Shown piece by piece: positions 49,176 to 57,839 of a DNA stretch of 64,000 bases. The position numbers were made by a program, and so were the translations under genes. Origin of the DNA: Bacillota bacterium (GTDB lineage: Bacteria > Bacillota > Desulfotomaculia > Desulfotomaculales > Desulfallaceae); contig JAEXOR010000003.1 of the NCBI GenBank assembly GCA_023439185.1, positions 62,001 to 126,000 of the forward strand. Reading direction: 5' to 3'. Under the pieces are notes generated by a model. The model had not been told where the DNA came from. It saw only the letters and a program-made list of their open reading frames with translations, and did no database searches. Every line of letters begins with the position of its first letter. Positions within the stretch are counted from its first letter, which is position 1.

Positions 49176-51480
49176 ACGCCAGATCCCCTTCCTCAAAGAT
49201 TTCCGTCTCGATGATACTCAACAGGACGGGTTTTAGATGGACGACCAGGTAATCCAGTATTTCGTCCTTGGACAGCCCCCTGCCCTGGATGGAGCCGCTC
49301 CCCTGCAGATTGATATTGATGGTCTTTTCACCCGCGCTATCATCGTCCGTATCATCTGAAGCAAACGGGGACGCCGCCACGGTTATTGGCCGGTTACTGC
49401 TTTCCAGTGCGCTGATAATCCGCTCTGTGTCATCGGCCGGGAAGACTCTTGACCCACCGGCTCCAAGGATAAGCTCTGGGCCTCGTTCCCCGGCGATAAA
49501 CATATCCGGGGAATAGCTGCTGCCCTTGGCCAGCATGGGGATCTCCGGGATGGAAAACCCAAGATTCTTTCCGCCCACCATTGGCACCCAATCCGGTATA
49601 TCCACCGACAGCTTGTTGATGCCCTTGATCATGAAGTTCAGCCCGCTGATGATGAAGTTAATGAATGTCTTAAACCCGGCCTTGAGGCCGTTCCACAGTT
49701 GCCCGGCCTTTTCTTTAACCACATCCCAGTTTTTATACAACAGCACCCCGGCAGCGATCAGTGCGCCGATACCCAGCACAACCCAGCCGATGGGCGAGGC
49801 GACAAAGGCGGCGTTTAACGCCCACTGCGCGGCCGTAAGCCCCGCGGTAACACCTGTGGATGCCAGTTGAGCCCCTTTCAGCGCCAGCATACCGACCGCC
49901 TGGGCGCCCATCTGGGCCTTGTTGACAACAAATGCTTTTGTCTGGGCTCCGATGGCCAGGGTGCTGGCCCATAAGGAACGCAAAAAGTCGCCGGCATACA
50001 TCGCCCGTATCGCCAATGTCTCTGCTCTATCAACGGCCTTGGCGGCCACATTGCCCCAAATGGCCTTTGATGTCGTCCTAATCGCGCCAGCCAATCCGAA
50101 CATCGCTCTGCCGAGCGTTACGACGTCATAGATCATTTTACCGATCTTCCATGTGGCAAACGCGATGCCGATACCGATTACCACCGGCCTGATTGTCGGC
50201 CAGTTTGTCGTTATGTAACCGGTGATATCTTTGATTTTGGTGAAAATGTATTCCAGAGCTGTCCAGGCGTCGCCCATCATGTCAAGGGCGCCGGGCGGGA
50301 TCAGGTCCTTGAAAGCGGTTTTGAACGCTTCCGCGAATGGCACGCCTCTGTCGAGCTGGCTGAACATCGTCCCGAAGGCCGAGTCAATCTGATCGATTTT
50401 TGCCTGATTTTTGTCGAACCAGGCTGAGAGCGCATTGCCTATCCGCTGGCCAACCTCGACTTTCAGCCATTCAAACTTGGATTGCAGTTTCTGGAATGTC
50501 CGGCCAATGCCGTTTTCCAGCTTTTCATAGGCCGCCTCAGTAGCCCCGGCGGCTCCACTCATCGCTTCCAGTGCGTCCCTAAATGCCCCCGTTCCTTTTC
50601 CTGTCAAAGCTATGGCTGCACCGCCGGCCTCAATACTGCTGAAAAGGTCGCTAATGCCAAGATTATTTTGTTTAGCCTCTTCTTCCAGCATTTGCAGAGC
50701 TTCTTGGAGGTTCCCTCCTTGGGCAATGAACTGCTTAAAGCTTTTCCCGGCAATCTGCCGGAATATCTTATCTGTCTTCGTTCCTGTCTTGGATAATTCG
50801 TCAATGGCAGCGCGGACCCGGGTGGTTGCTACCGTAGTAGGTACACCCATATTGGTCAACACAACCATCGTAGCCGCAATATCCTCAAAGGCTACTCCGC
50901 TTGCGGATGCTGATGGCAGCACGTTATAGAGCGAATTACTTAACTCGTCAAAGCTCGTTGCGCCGAGGCCGGCGGCCAGAAACATGAGGTCAGAGGCCTT
51001 CTGCACAGGCACAACATCGGCTCCGTAAGAGTTTACGACAGCAGTTAACCCCTTAACAGCCGTTTCCAGGCTGGTTACACCACCGACTGCGGCCTTTTGC
51101 GCGGTTCCCAGGAACTCAAACACGTTATCTTCCGGTACGCCAGCGGACAGCGCCTGGTACAGTGCGGGGACCGTTTGCTCCGGCAAAATGCCCATTTCTT
51201 TGGAAAAGGCTTTGACTTGTTTCGTTATCTCTCCCAAAGCAGCTTCGGAAGCGTCCGGCAGCAAGGTGAAGACCTCGTTCATGCCCTGCTCGAAGCTGGA
51301 GAAGGCTTTCAGACTGCTGGCTCCGAAGTCCTTGATTTTATCGATGGCAAATATCCCGGCCGCAGCAACGGCCAGTTTCTTGAAAGTGCTTTCCAGCGCA
51401 TTGCCGTTTTTGTTGATATCTTTCAAAGCAGAGCTCACTTTATCCTGTGCTTTGAAAATGGCGCTGAAATCGACTGCCAA
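49165..51480 (-). CDS. Tail tape-measure protein
   Basis: 771 residues setting tail length. Family core TMP-like segment: LPDASEAALGEITKQVKAFS, VPALYQALSAGVPEDNVFEF, LMFLAAGLGATSFDELSNSL and LTNMGVPTTVATTRVRAAID. Hydrophobic helices follow in the middle and C-terminal parts (VLGIGALIAAGVLLYKNW). It is short for a myovirus tape measure, implying a tail shorter than that of PBSX (whose XkdO is about 1300 residues). Confidence 0.92.
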   Translation of the reverse strand: MAVDFSAIFKAQDKVSSALKDINKNGNALESTFKKLAVAAAGIFAIDKIKDFGASSLKAFSSFEQGMNEVFTLLPDASEAALGEITKQVKAFSKEMGILPEQTVPALYQALSAGVPEDNVFEFLGTAQKAAVGGVTSLETAVKGLTAVVNSYGADVVPVQKASDLMFLAAGLGATSFDELSNSLYNVLPSASASGVAFEDIAATMVVLTNMGVPTTVATTRVRAAIDELSKTGTKTDKIFRQIAGKSFKQFIAQGGNLQEALQMLEEEAKQNNLGISDLFSSIEAGGAAIALTGKGTGAFRDALEAMSGAAGATEAAYEKLENGIGRTFQKLQSKFEWLKVEVGQRIGNALSAWFDKNQAKIDQIDSAFGTMFSQLDRGVPFAEAFKTAFKDLIPPGALDMMGDAWTALEYIFTKIKDITGYITTNWPTIRPVVIGIGIAFATWKIGKMIYDVVTLGRAMFGLAGAIRTTSKAIWGNVAAKAVDRAETLAIRAMYAGDFLRSLWASTLAIGAQTKAFVVNKAQMGAQAVGMLALKGAQLASTGVTAGLTAAQWALNAAFVASPIGWVVLGIGALIAAGVLLYKNWDVVKEKAGQLWNGLKAGFKTFINFIISGLNFMIKGINKLSVDIPDWVPMVGGKNLGFSIPEIPMLAKGSSYSPDMFIAGERGPELILGAGGSRVFPADDTERIISALESSNRPITVAASPFASDDTDDDSAGEKTININLQGSGSIQGRGLSKDEILDYLVVHLKPVLLSIIETEIFEEGDLAYEF

Positions 51481-51484
51481 AGTC

Positions 51485-51690
51485 TCACCTCCTCTTTCTC
51501 CTCCAGTGAGCTCTTAAAAGCTTTAAAATGAGGTTTAATACGTTTTGCGGTGCCTCTTTCTCCACCTCTTCGGAGGCAATGTAGAACGCCTGTTTTCTGC
51601 GGTCACGAGCGGCAAAAACAAACGGGTCGAGCCCTTTGCGCTGCCACAACGCATGGGCCCAACCCGCCACGGGATCGCCGCTCTTGATTA
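51485..51690 (-). CDS. Tail-chaperone frameshift extension (T-like domain)
   Basis: This frame has no good start of its own; a GTG at 51670 lacks a ribosome-binding site. It joins the upstream chaperone in the -1 frame at AAAAAAC: the read-through sequence runs KLIKSGDPVAGWAHALWQRK and on to EKEAPQNVLNLILKLLRAHW. This is the usual composition of the second half of phage tail-chaperone fusions, which wrap the tape measure during assembly. Confidence 0.75.
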
Positions 51691-52158
51691 GTTTTTTGCT
51701 TCTTTGATTAACTGCTCGTCACTGATGTCGTCGCTGCCATCTATGCCAAGCACTTCGGCCACCGCGTTGCTGACATAAGACCAGTCCTTCGGATTTTTGA
51801 ACAGCTTGAACGGCATCTCCATGACATCGCCGACCCCATAGAACTGCATTAGCTCCGGGTCTTTAAGGTTGGGATACACCAACGCCTCGACCACCAAGCG
51901 TCTGGTCGCGGCTTCTAAGTCCGTATCATCCGAGAGCATCGGTCGGCCCAGCTTGTCGAACATCCTTTTCCCCTTATCGTCCAGGATAATGCGCTTCTTG
52001 GAGTACGCCTTCCTGATCTTGTTGACCTCGTCGATGCCCAGCACTTTGACCTGGAATGGTATAGGCTTGCCGTCCTCGCCTTTGAAGGTTTCGAGGCCGG
52101 GAATCTCAACGACCTCGTCCTGCTTCAGTTCCTCGCGCATGAAGTATCTCATATCCAT
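51688..52158 (-). CDS. Tail assembly chaperone (XkdN-like, G-like)
   Basis: 156 residues: MDMRYFMREELKQDEVVEIP, FQVKVLGIDEVNKIRKAYSK and VVEALVYPNLKDPELMQFYG. It lies between tail tube and tape measure, as XkdN does. The last codons GCA AAA AAC TAA contain a canonical slippery heptamer, so a minor longer product is expected. Confidence 0.88.
   Translation of the reverse strand: MDMRYFMREELKQDEVVEIPGLETFKGEDGKPIPFQVKVLGIDEVNKIRKAYSKKRIILDDKGKRMFDKLGRPMLSDDTDLEAATRRLVVEALVYPNLKDPELMQFYGVGDVMEMPFKLFKNPKDWSYVSNAVAEVLGIDGSDDISDEQLIKEAKN
51691..51697 (-). other. Programmed -1 ribosomal frameshift site A AAA AAC
   Basis: The heptamer is read A-AAA-AAC in the zero frame and lies immediately before the chaperone stop TAA (51690-51688). 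The -1 frame stays open from there to 51485. Position and function match the frameshift sites in tail-chaperone genes of many tailed phages. Confidence 0.8.
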
Positions 52159-52176
52159 AGAGCGATCCTCCCGTCT

Positions 52177-52608
52177 TTATTTTGCAATAACGTTTTCGGC
52201 GCCAAACTCCAGCTCGCTCTGAACGTGTTCCCCTTCGCTGTCCAACTGCAGGAGCGGGATGTCGCCGGTCAGCACCACGCCCCCGACAGTCACGACGTCC
52301 TTGCCGTAGGTGGCGCCGTAGTCCGATCCGGGGTCGTCCTGCATGCCGACAAGGGTGAGTATGGGGGTCCGGCCGGTGTCGACATACTGCTTGACAGCGT
52401 TTTTCAGCCAGGGCGTGGACCGGTACTCGGTGATGCTGCCGGTGATGTCATAGCCAATCCAGCGCCGGGACTTGCCCCTCTGGCCAATGGAGCGGCTTTC
52501 GGCCACTTCGGGGGTAAACATGATTTCACATGCCACCATGTCCATGATCTGCTCCCCGTTAAGGAAGACCCTTCCTTCACGGAGGCTCATTCTGTTTCTG
52601 TCCATCAT
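52177..52608 (-). CDS. Tail tube protein (XkdM-like)
   Basis: 143 residues: LREGRVFLNGEQIMDMVACE, RRWIGYDITGSITEYRSTPW and VTVGGVVLTGDIPLLQLDSE are typical of the contractile-tail inner tube family. It follows the sheath gene, the normal order. Confidence 0.9.
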   Translation of the reverse strand: MMDRNRMSLREGRVFLNGEQIMDMVACEIMFTPEVAESRSIGQRGKSRRWIGYDITGSITEYRSTPWLKNAVKQYVDTGRTPILTLVGMQDDPGSDYGATYGKDVVTVGGVVLTGDIPLLQLDSEGEHVQSELEFGAENVIAK

Positions 52609-52620
52609 TCACACCTCCGT

Positions 52621-53976
52621 TTATCGTGTTCTGACGGTGAAGAACAGCTTCTCGGAGCTGTCCACCGGGTCAAGCCCTATGTTGAAGTAGGTTTCGTCCC
52701 CGACCGATGCTGTGCGGTCGACAAGGAAATCGTTGTCCAGGTCCACGTTGGTGATGGCGCCGGCGTCCCGGAAAGTGGTTAATATCTGCTTGCCGAGGCT
52801 TTCCATGCAGTTCCAACCCGGGCGCACGGAGTTCTCCGCTTCCTCGGCGTTGTCAAACTTATTGGGAGTGAAGTTCAGATACAGGCTCTCCTCGAAGGTG
52901 TCCAGGACGCGGCGCACCCTGTTTTTGCGATAATCCTTTGATTTGGGCGGGTCGAAGTCCGTCAGGCTGTTGATGTCGTACTCCACCACCACCGTGCCGT
53001 TTATCAGCGAGAAGAAAAACTTGCCGGCGTTGATAGCGGCCACCGCCTGCTCGTGCGTTTTTTTGCCGTTGACGTCGGCTGCGCCGTCATAGGCCAGGTA
53101 GGTGTTGGACATCGTGTTCGTCGCTGCGGCGTCGGCGGCCGCTACCCAGGCGCAGGCCTGCGCGGCCGAAAGTGTGGTGCCGTCGGTCAGGATCACCCCG
53201 TTGTCCACGGAGATAATCCCCTCATAGTTGGTGCCGGTAAAGGACGGCACGGCGGCCGTGACCTTCTTGCCGACATCATCCCGGAAGTATTTAATCTTGG
53301 TCTTCAGGGCGGTCTGCAGGGTGCCTTCAGTATACGGAAAGCACATGCTGTTAAACTGCTGCGTTTCCGAATCGTCCAGGAACCCGGTGATATCGTTGTT
53401 TACCACGGTGGTATCCGTGCCGCCGGTCAGGCTCGTACCGGCGTTGGCCGCCAGGGCCGTGCCCGCCGTTCCGCTCCAGACAACCCAGTCATTGGCGGTC
53501 AGGTCGCCGATGGTTTCTGCGCCGCTCTGCTCAAAGACCACGGCGGTGCCCAGGTAGACGGTGACGTCAAAGCCCTCTACAGGATTGGCGACGATGGCCA
53601 CCTTTAGGCTGTTGCCTCGGGCGCCCTCGTGCTTCGCGGTTACGGTCAGGTCGCCGATGGTCGCGGCGGCTTTGGCCCCTCCCGCCAGGCGGTAGACAAT
53701 TACCTTTTGAGCTTTTTTGAACGCCTCCCGGATCATCAGCATGTTGCCGTCCGGGTCGTCTTCATAGACCGAGTACCCCAGCTTGGTATATTCTGCGTCT
53801 GGCGCTCCCACTACCAGGGTTATAAACTCCTGCGGCGGGCCCCAGGTAAGGGGCAGCGGCATGATGACTATGCCGCGCTCGGACAGGTTGACGAGGCCCA
53901 TCTGCACGGACTCGAAATTGACGTAGGTACCGGGACGAACCTTGCCGGTCAGCTTATTGAACGTACCTCCTGCCAT
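52621..53976 (-). CDS. Tail sheath protein (XkdK-like)
   Basis: 451 residues forming the contractile outer tube. FNKLTGKVRPGTYVNFESVQ, SERGIVIMPLPLTWGPPQEF, VYRLAGGAKAAATIGDLTVT and the C-terminal YRKNRVRRVLDTFEESLYLN are characteristic of XkdK/gp18-like proteins. Its presence assigns the phage to the myovirus group. Confidence 0.93.
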   Translation of the reverse strand: MAGGTFNKLTGKVRPGTYVNFESVQMGLVNLSERGIVIMPLPLTWGPPQEFITLVVGAPDAEYTKLGYSVYEDDPDGNMLMIREAFKKAQKVIVYRLAGGAKAAATIGDLTVTAKHEGARGNSLKVAIVANPVEGFDVTVYLGTAVVFEQSGAETIGDLTANDWVVWSGTAGTALAANAGTSLTGGTDTTVVNNDITGFLDDSETQQFNSMCFPYTEGTLQTALKTKIKYFRDDVGKKVTAAVPSFTGTNYEGIISVDNGVILTDGTTLSAAQACAWVAAADAAATNTMSNTYLAYDGAADVNGKKTHEQAVAAINAGKFFFSLINGTVVVEYDINSLTDFDPPKSKDYRKNRVRRVLDTFEESLYLNFTPNKFDNAEEAENSVRPGWNCMESLGKQILTTFRDAGAITNVDLDNDFLVDRTASVGDETYFNIGLDPVDSSEKLFFTVRTR

Positions 53977-53979
53977 GGG

Positions 53980-54174
53980 TTACACCCTCCTTCCCTGCCA
54001 CTTTTCAATGGCTTTTTTGATGTCGTCGACGGAATATTCCTTGGCTGGATCCAGCTCGCAGGTCGCTCCGTCGAAGGTTGATGCGCTGATGTCGAACAGC
54101 CGGCGGCACTCTTTCCTCAGCGCAGCCAGAGAGAACACCCTCACGCCGGCGGTTGTTTCCTCTTTTTTACTCAT
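53980..54174 (-). CDS. Small phage protein between sheath and tail-completion genes
   Basis: 64 residues from ATG 54174 (MSKKEETTAGVRVFSLAALR); the frame to 54297 is inside the neighbouring gene. Helical, ending YSVDDIKKAIEKWQGRRV. No domain recognised. It overlaps the upstream gene by eight bases. Confidence 0.7.
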   Translation of the reverse strand: MSKKEETTAGVRVFSLAALRKECRRLFDISASTFDGATCELDPAKEYSVDDIKKAIEKWQGRRV

Positions 54175-54637
54175 CTTGGACCTCCTCACTCTTGAAAATG
54201 ATATTGTAGAACATCTTAGCCGCCCGGGTATGAGCTTCCCCGGCGTAATCATAGACGCTCTTCCACCGCACATACACCTGGGCGGTTCCGACCTCAATGG
54301 CCTTGCTTGAAATACTGCTCAGCCGGAACCTTTTGCCCGTCGGTTCCCCGTCATCGTCGACGACGGGAATAAGATTGCGCCTGCGGCTTACCTCATGGAT
54401 GACCTGCTGGGCAATCTCCATGGCGGCTTTGGTGGTATCGCCGAAGACTTTGACATACATGGCATTGTCATAGGCGAACGAACTAAGCGTGTCGGCTGCC
54501 GGCTCCTGCTCAGGAGCCGGAAAATAAAGAGAAGGGCGCTTAAACCCTTCCCTGACCTCGTCAAAATAGATATCCTGAATGCCCGTGATGTCATACATTT
54601 TTTTCGCTATGCTTGCCACTTCGTCTTCCAGCATCAA
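54167..54637 (-). CDS. DUF6838-like phage protein (tail terminator position)
   Basis: 156 residues: MYDITGIQDIYFDEVREGFK, RPSLYFPAP and YVRWKSVYDYAGEAHTRAAK. In PBSX-like clusters a protein of this type (XkdJ/YqbJ position) precedes the sheath gene and may cap the tail. Assignment is by position and family pattern. Confidence 0.7.
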   Translation of the reverse strand: MMLEDEVASIAKKMYDITGIQDIYFDEVREGFKRPSLYFPAPEQEPAADTLSSFAYDNAMYVKVFGDTTKAAMEIAQQVIHEVSRRRNLIPVVDDDGEPTGKRFRLSSISSKAIEVGTAQVYVRWKSVYDYAGEAHTRAAKMFYNIIFKSEEVQDE

Positions 54638-55177
54638 TTAACCACCGCCTTTGTTTCTGAAAAAGGTATCACGCCATTCTTCCATCTTCCGCTCCACGGA
54701 CTTCTGGAAGATGCGTTCAAATATCCTGATAGCCGCTTCCCAGTAATGCGAGCCTTCAACCCACCGCTGCTTTAATACCATGCCGGTTTTTGCTCCCCGA
54801 ACGTACTCAAAGACATCACCCCGCCAGACGCCCGGCACAAAACGCGAGGCCTGCCCCTTCTTATTGGTCCAGTGTCCGTCGTTGGCATAGGCTGCGTATT
54901 CCACGTTCGTCCCCACTTCCAGGGTCAGCCCTTCGTCGGATACTTCCCAGACATTATTCCGGTTGCCCTTCTCGAAGCTGTTGAGGAGCAGCCTGGTGTC
55001 GACCACTCTCCGGCGGATGATTTCATCCTGCACAATGCGCAGGAACTCAAACCCGCAGGCCTCGAACCATAGCGCGATCTGCCGCTTGAACTCGCCCTCG
55101 GCGGCTTTGTTGATGAGCTTCAGATAGAGCTGGATCTCGCTGATGTCGAATTCAAACATGCCCTTGTTCGCCATCAA
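54638..55177 (-). CDS. HK97 gp10-like head-tail joining protein (XkdI position)
   Basis: 179 residues: WFEACGFEFLRIVQDEIIRR, VDTRLLLNSFEKGNRNNVWE and VEYAAYANDGHWTNKKGQAS match the HK97-gp10/tail-component family. Overlaps the next upstream gene by four bases. Confidence 0.85.
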   Translation of the reverse strand: MMANKGMFEFDISEIQLYLKLINKAAEGEFKRQIALWFEACGFEFLRIVQDEIIRRRVVDTRLLLNSFEKGNRNNVWEVSDEGLTLEVGTNVEYAAYANDGHWTNKKGQASRFVPGVWRGDVFEYVRGAKTGMVLKQRWVEGSHYWEAAIRIFERIFQKSVERKMEEWRDTFFRNKGGG

Positions 55178-55548
55178 AGAGCCTCCTGGACCGTCCGGCG
55201 GGTAATCGGCAGATAGATATATTTGCCCCTCATATCTTCGGGAAATCCTGCTGTGTAGCCGATATTAAAGCGCTTATCGATTATGACATCGCCCTGGTGG
55301 ATAACGGTACTGGCAGGGAGCGAAAGGTCATTCGCTCCCGTGAATACCGTTGTCGGTTCCGCTTCCATGATCCCGTCAGTTTCGGGGACGCCGAAGAAGC
55401 AGGGTACATTCGCAAGGCTGGGCACCGCGGGTTTCGTCAGGGTCTTTTCACTGTTCGGCAGGCCGTAGCCTGCCGTTTTGGTCGCAGCGGAAATATGGTA
55501 GATGTCGCACTGATGCCGGAAAAAGTTTTCAATGGCCATAATGCTCAC
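55174..55548 (-). CDS. Head-closure/adaptor protein (XkdH position)
   Basis: 124 residues: FFRHQCDIYHISAATKTAGY and VIHQGDVIIDKRFNIGYTAG with beta-rich pattern of head-closure proteins. Function by position between the connector and gp10-like genes. Confidence 0.72.
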   Translation of the reverse strand: MSIMAIENFFRHQCDIYHISAATKTAGYGLPNSEKTLTKPAVPSLANVPCFFGVPETDGIMEAEPTTVFTGANDLSLPASTVIHQGDVIIDKRFNIGYTAGFPEDMRGKYIYLPITRRTVQEAL

Positions 55549-55947
55549 CTACAGCTTTCTCAGCTTCATGTTCAGCGTCCCGGTCGAGGCCGTTTTGATA
55601 TGCGTCGCGATGAGAGCCGAAATATCAAGGTCGTCGGCGCTCTTATCGGAACCACTGGACACTGTGTAGCTGTAATCCTTGAATGTCTCGCTCTGGTATG
55701 TCTTTTGCGGGTCCTGTTGCGCAGCGTTGGCATAGAATTCAGCGACAAGCAGCGTCGCGGTTTTGATGTCTACCGGGATGGCGGGGTATGCTTCGGCATC
55801 GGCGAAGTCGTTGTTGGTGCGATGGATAATATAGAGCTCGGCCCGTGCTATGTCGGTCAGGAGCTTAGGATCCGGCCGATTTTTCACGTTGTCGAACTCG
55901 GTATAATCCTTAACCTCCGCCGGCGTTATCCAGGGTCTTGTTGCCAT
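55549..55947 (-). CDS. YqbG-like head-tail connector (DUF3199)
   Basis: 132 residues: WITPAEVKDYTEFDNVKNRP, KLLTDIARAELYIIHRTNND and SETFKDYSYTVSSGSDKSAD are family segments. Related to HK97 gp6-type connectors that sit under the portal. Confidence 0.88.
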   Translation of the reverse strand: MATRPWITPAEVKDYTEFDNVKNRPDPKLLTDIARAELYIIHRTNNDFADAEAYPAIPVDIKTATLLVAEFYANAAQQDPQKTYQSETFKDYSYTVSSGSDKSADDLDISALIATHIKTASTGTLNMKLRKL

Positions 55948-55961
55948 AGCAATGCGCCTCC

Positions 55962-56357
55962 TTACTCGGGCAGGCGCAGTACAAAGAGATAAAACTCCGC
56001 TTCCCCGGCTTCGGCTGCATCGCCCGTCTGGGCGTACTTGGCCTTAACGGTCTTTTGTGTCGCGCCGGTTTCCAGCCAGGTCTGGGCCTGGTATACACCA
56101 GGAGTGTCTTCCATAACCGCATTGGCGCCCAGCAGGTCGGCAATGGATTCATCCGTTCCAAGCGTCAGCACATTGGTGGTGCCGGCGTCGAATTCCTCGG
56201 TCACCTTGCAGACCGCCCGGGTGATGACATGGTTGGCCGGAACTTCCGCCAGGGTGATGCCGGTAGCGGCGCCGGTGCTGTTGAACTTGATTTTCCCGAT
56301 ATAAAGAGCCTGCTCAATTCCGCAGGCTCCCTCGTTAAACAAGTTGGTCAGTTTCAC
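55962..56357 (-). CDS. Putative capsid decoration or head-fibre protein
   Basis: 131 residues, beta-rich (EQALYIGKIKFNSTGAATGI, VITRAVCKVTEEFDAGTTNV, YLFVLRLPE). It lies just after the capsid region, where decoration proteins are common. No firm family. Confidence 0.6.
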   Translation of the reverse strand: MKLTNLFNEGACGIEQALYIGKIKFNSTGAATGITLAEVPANHVITRAVCKVTEEFDAGTTNVLTLGTDESIADLLGANAVMEDTPGVYQAQTWLETGATQKTVKAKYAQTGDAAEAGEAEFYLFVLRLPE

Positions 56358-56360
56358 TGG

Positions 56361-56852
56361 TTAGCCCTCCTTTTCTTCCGTGAAAGGAATGTGGGGAGGT
56401 TCGCCGCCGACCGGCTGATTGGCGGGATCCTCCTGGGTGCCGGCAGGCGGCTCCGGTGCCTCGGGCGCTGCGTCAAGCGCCGCTTGGATGGCTTCTCTTC
56501 TCTCGTCATTGTTCTTGCAGTCGGAGATGTCCACTCCAATCTCGGCCGCCCGGGCAACCAGCTCAGCCGTCGTCATTTTGTTCAGCGGCTTCGACAGGTC
56601 GGCCGTGGTCAAGGCGGCGGAAGTCCTGGGGGTTTGCGCCTGCTTTTTATCCTCCTGGGTGCCGGCAGGCGGCTCCGCAGGAGGCGGCGCTTGAGGCACC
56701 CGGACGATTTCAAAGTGGCCGGTGGCCATGGCGGCCTCGGCCTCTTCCATCGTCTCCACAGATACAAAGGGCTGACCCTTCGAGGCTTTCAGTGCCCTAT
56801 TGGCCCCGCCGCGATAGGATAAGCCCTTGATGAGTTTAAGCATAATGGTCAT
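56361..56852 (-). CDS. YqbF-like protein with HeH/LEM-type helix-extension-helix domain
   Basis: 163 residues from ATG 56852 (MTIMLKLIKGLSYRGGANRA), ten bases after GGAGGA. The middle (LSKPLNKMTTAELVARAAEI then GVDISDCKNNDERREAIQAA) is a helix-extension-helix module that can bind DNA. It is flanked by two Pro-rich linkers that both contain EPPAGTQED, encoded by an identical 29-bp repeat. Located directly after the capsid gene. Confidence 0.75.
   Translation of the reverse strand: MTIMLKLIKGLSYRGGANRALKASKGQPFVSVETMEEAEAAMATGHFEIVRVPQAPPPAEPPAGTQEDKKQAQTPRTSAALTTADLSKPLNKMTTAELVARAAEIGVDISDCKNNDERREAIQAALDAAPEAPEPPAGTQEDPANQPVGGEPPHIPFTEEKEG
56427..56455. repeat. 29-bp direct repeat, copy 1 (second copy 56649-56677)
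   Basis: ATCCTCCTGGGTGCCGGCAG followed by GCGGCTCCG occurs identically at both positions, 222 bases (74 codons) apart and in frame. It frames the HeH domain, so recombination between copies could excise that domain without shifting the frame. Confidence 0.85.
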
Positions 56853-56867
56853 GGTATTCACTCCTCC

Positions 56868-57800
56868 TTACAGCGCCGCCAGGCCCTTGATAATGACCGT
56901 GGCGTCGAGTTCCTCGATGACGGCGTCAAAATCAAAGTGGACCACGTAGAAGCGCTTATCCTGCATGATCGCCTCTTTGCCTTCGACGGTCTTGCGGATG
57001 ATGATGCTGTAGCTGTTGACCACAATCAGGTTTTTCGGGTTGGTCAGGATGATCTTGCTGTCGGGCAGGGACGGCACTTCAACCGCAGGGATGGACGCCG
57101 GATTGTTGATCAGATTGTCGGTGATGCCGCCGCCGGCAGTGATGAGCTGGTTGATCAGATATCTTTCCCATTCCTGCTTGCGCCGCGGGCTCATGAGCCA
57201 GCGCAGGGTGCCGTTGTTATACTTGTTCGGCATCTCGGCCAGGGCGTCGTAGTAGACGTCGATGCTCATGGCGCCGGAACTGATGGAAGTGCGGTCCTCG
57301 ACATGGCCCCCGGCTTCAATCTGCTTGATGAAGCCGTCGTTGATTTTCAGGAAGTCGTAGTCGACGTCCGTTTCGGCCGTTTCTGTATCGCCGTTCATGT
57401 ACAGGTCTTCCTGATCAACGCCTATCTGGCGGGTCATGAGGTCGGTGACGGTGGCTTCAAGGCCCTGGCCCTCAATATTCTCCCGCAGGGTGTCTTCAGT
57501 GATTTCCCAGGGCAGGCGGACCGGCGTGCAGGCGTATTCCACCTTGCCGAAGGTCGGCTTGGCGCGGTAGTTGTCATCCGTTCCCTCAACCTTTTTGCGT
57601 AGGATGCGGCTAGCGATACCGATTTTGTCGAGCTCGCCGGTCCTGGAGCGTCTCATTTCATGCCGGATCAGGGCACCCAGTGGAGTGGCGTCAAAGATCT
57701 GGCGCATAAAGGTCCGCGATTGTTCCGGATTCAGCAGGCCGGCAGATACGTCGCCGGTGCTCAGGGCGGATTTGGCAACAATCACTCTGTTACTTTTCAT
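56868..57800 (-). CDS. Major capsid protein (XkdG-like, HK97 fold)
   Basis: 310 residues: STGDVSAGLLNPEQSRTFMR, EYACTPVRLPWEITEDTLRE, TRQIGVDQEDLYMNGDTETA and LRWLMSPRRKQEWERYLINQ. The N-terminal region may be removed in maturation by the neighbouring protease. AGGAGG-type ribosome-binding site. Confidence 0.9.
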   Translation of the reverse strand: MKSNRVIVAKSALSTGDVSAGLLNPEQSRTFMRQIFDATPLGALIRHEMRRSRTGELDKIGIASRILRKKVEGTDDNYRAKPTFGKVEYACTPVRLPWEITEDTLRENIEGQGLEATVTDLMTRQIGVDQEDLYMNGDTETAETDVDYDFLKINDGFIKQIEAGGHVEDRTSISSGAMSIDVYYDALAEMPNKYNNGTLRWLMSPRRKQEWERYLINQLITAGGGITDNLINNPASIPAVEVPSLPDSKIILTNPKNLIVVNSYSIIIRKTVEGKEAIMQDKRFYVVHFDFDAVIEELDATVIIKGLAAL

Positions 57801-57839
57801 TGTGATTCATCCTCTCTTTCCTTCGTAAATTTGGACTTC

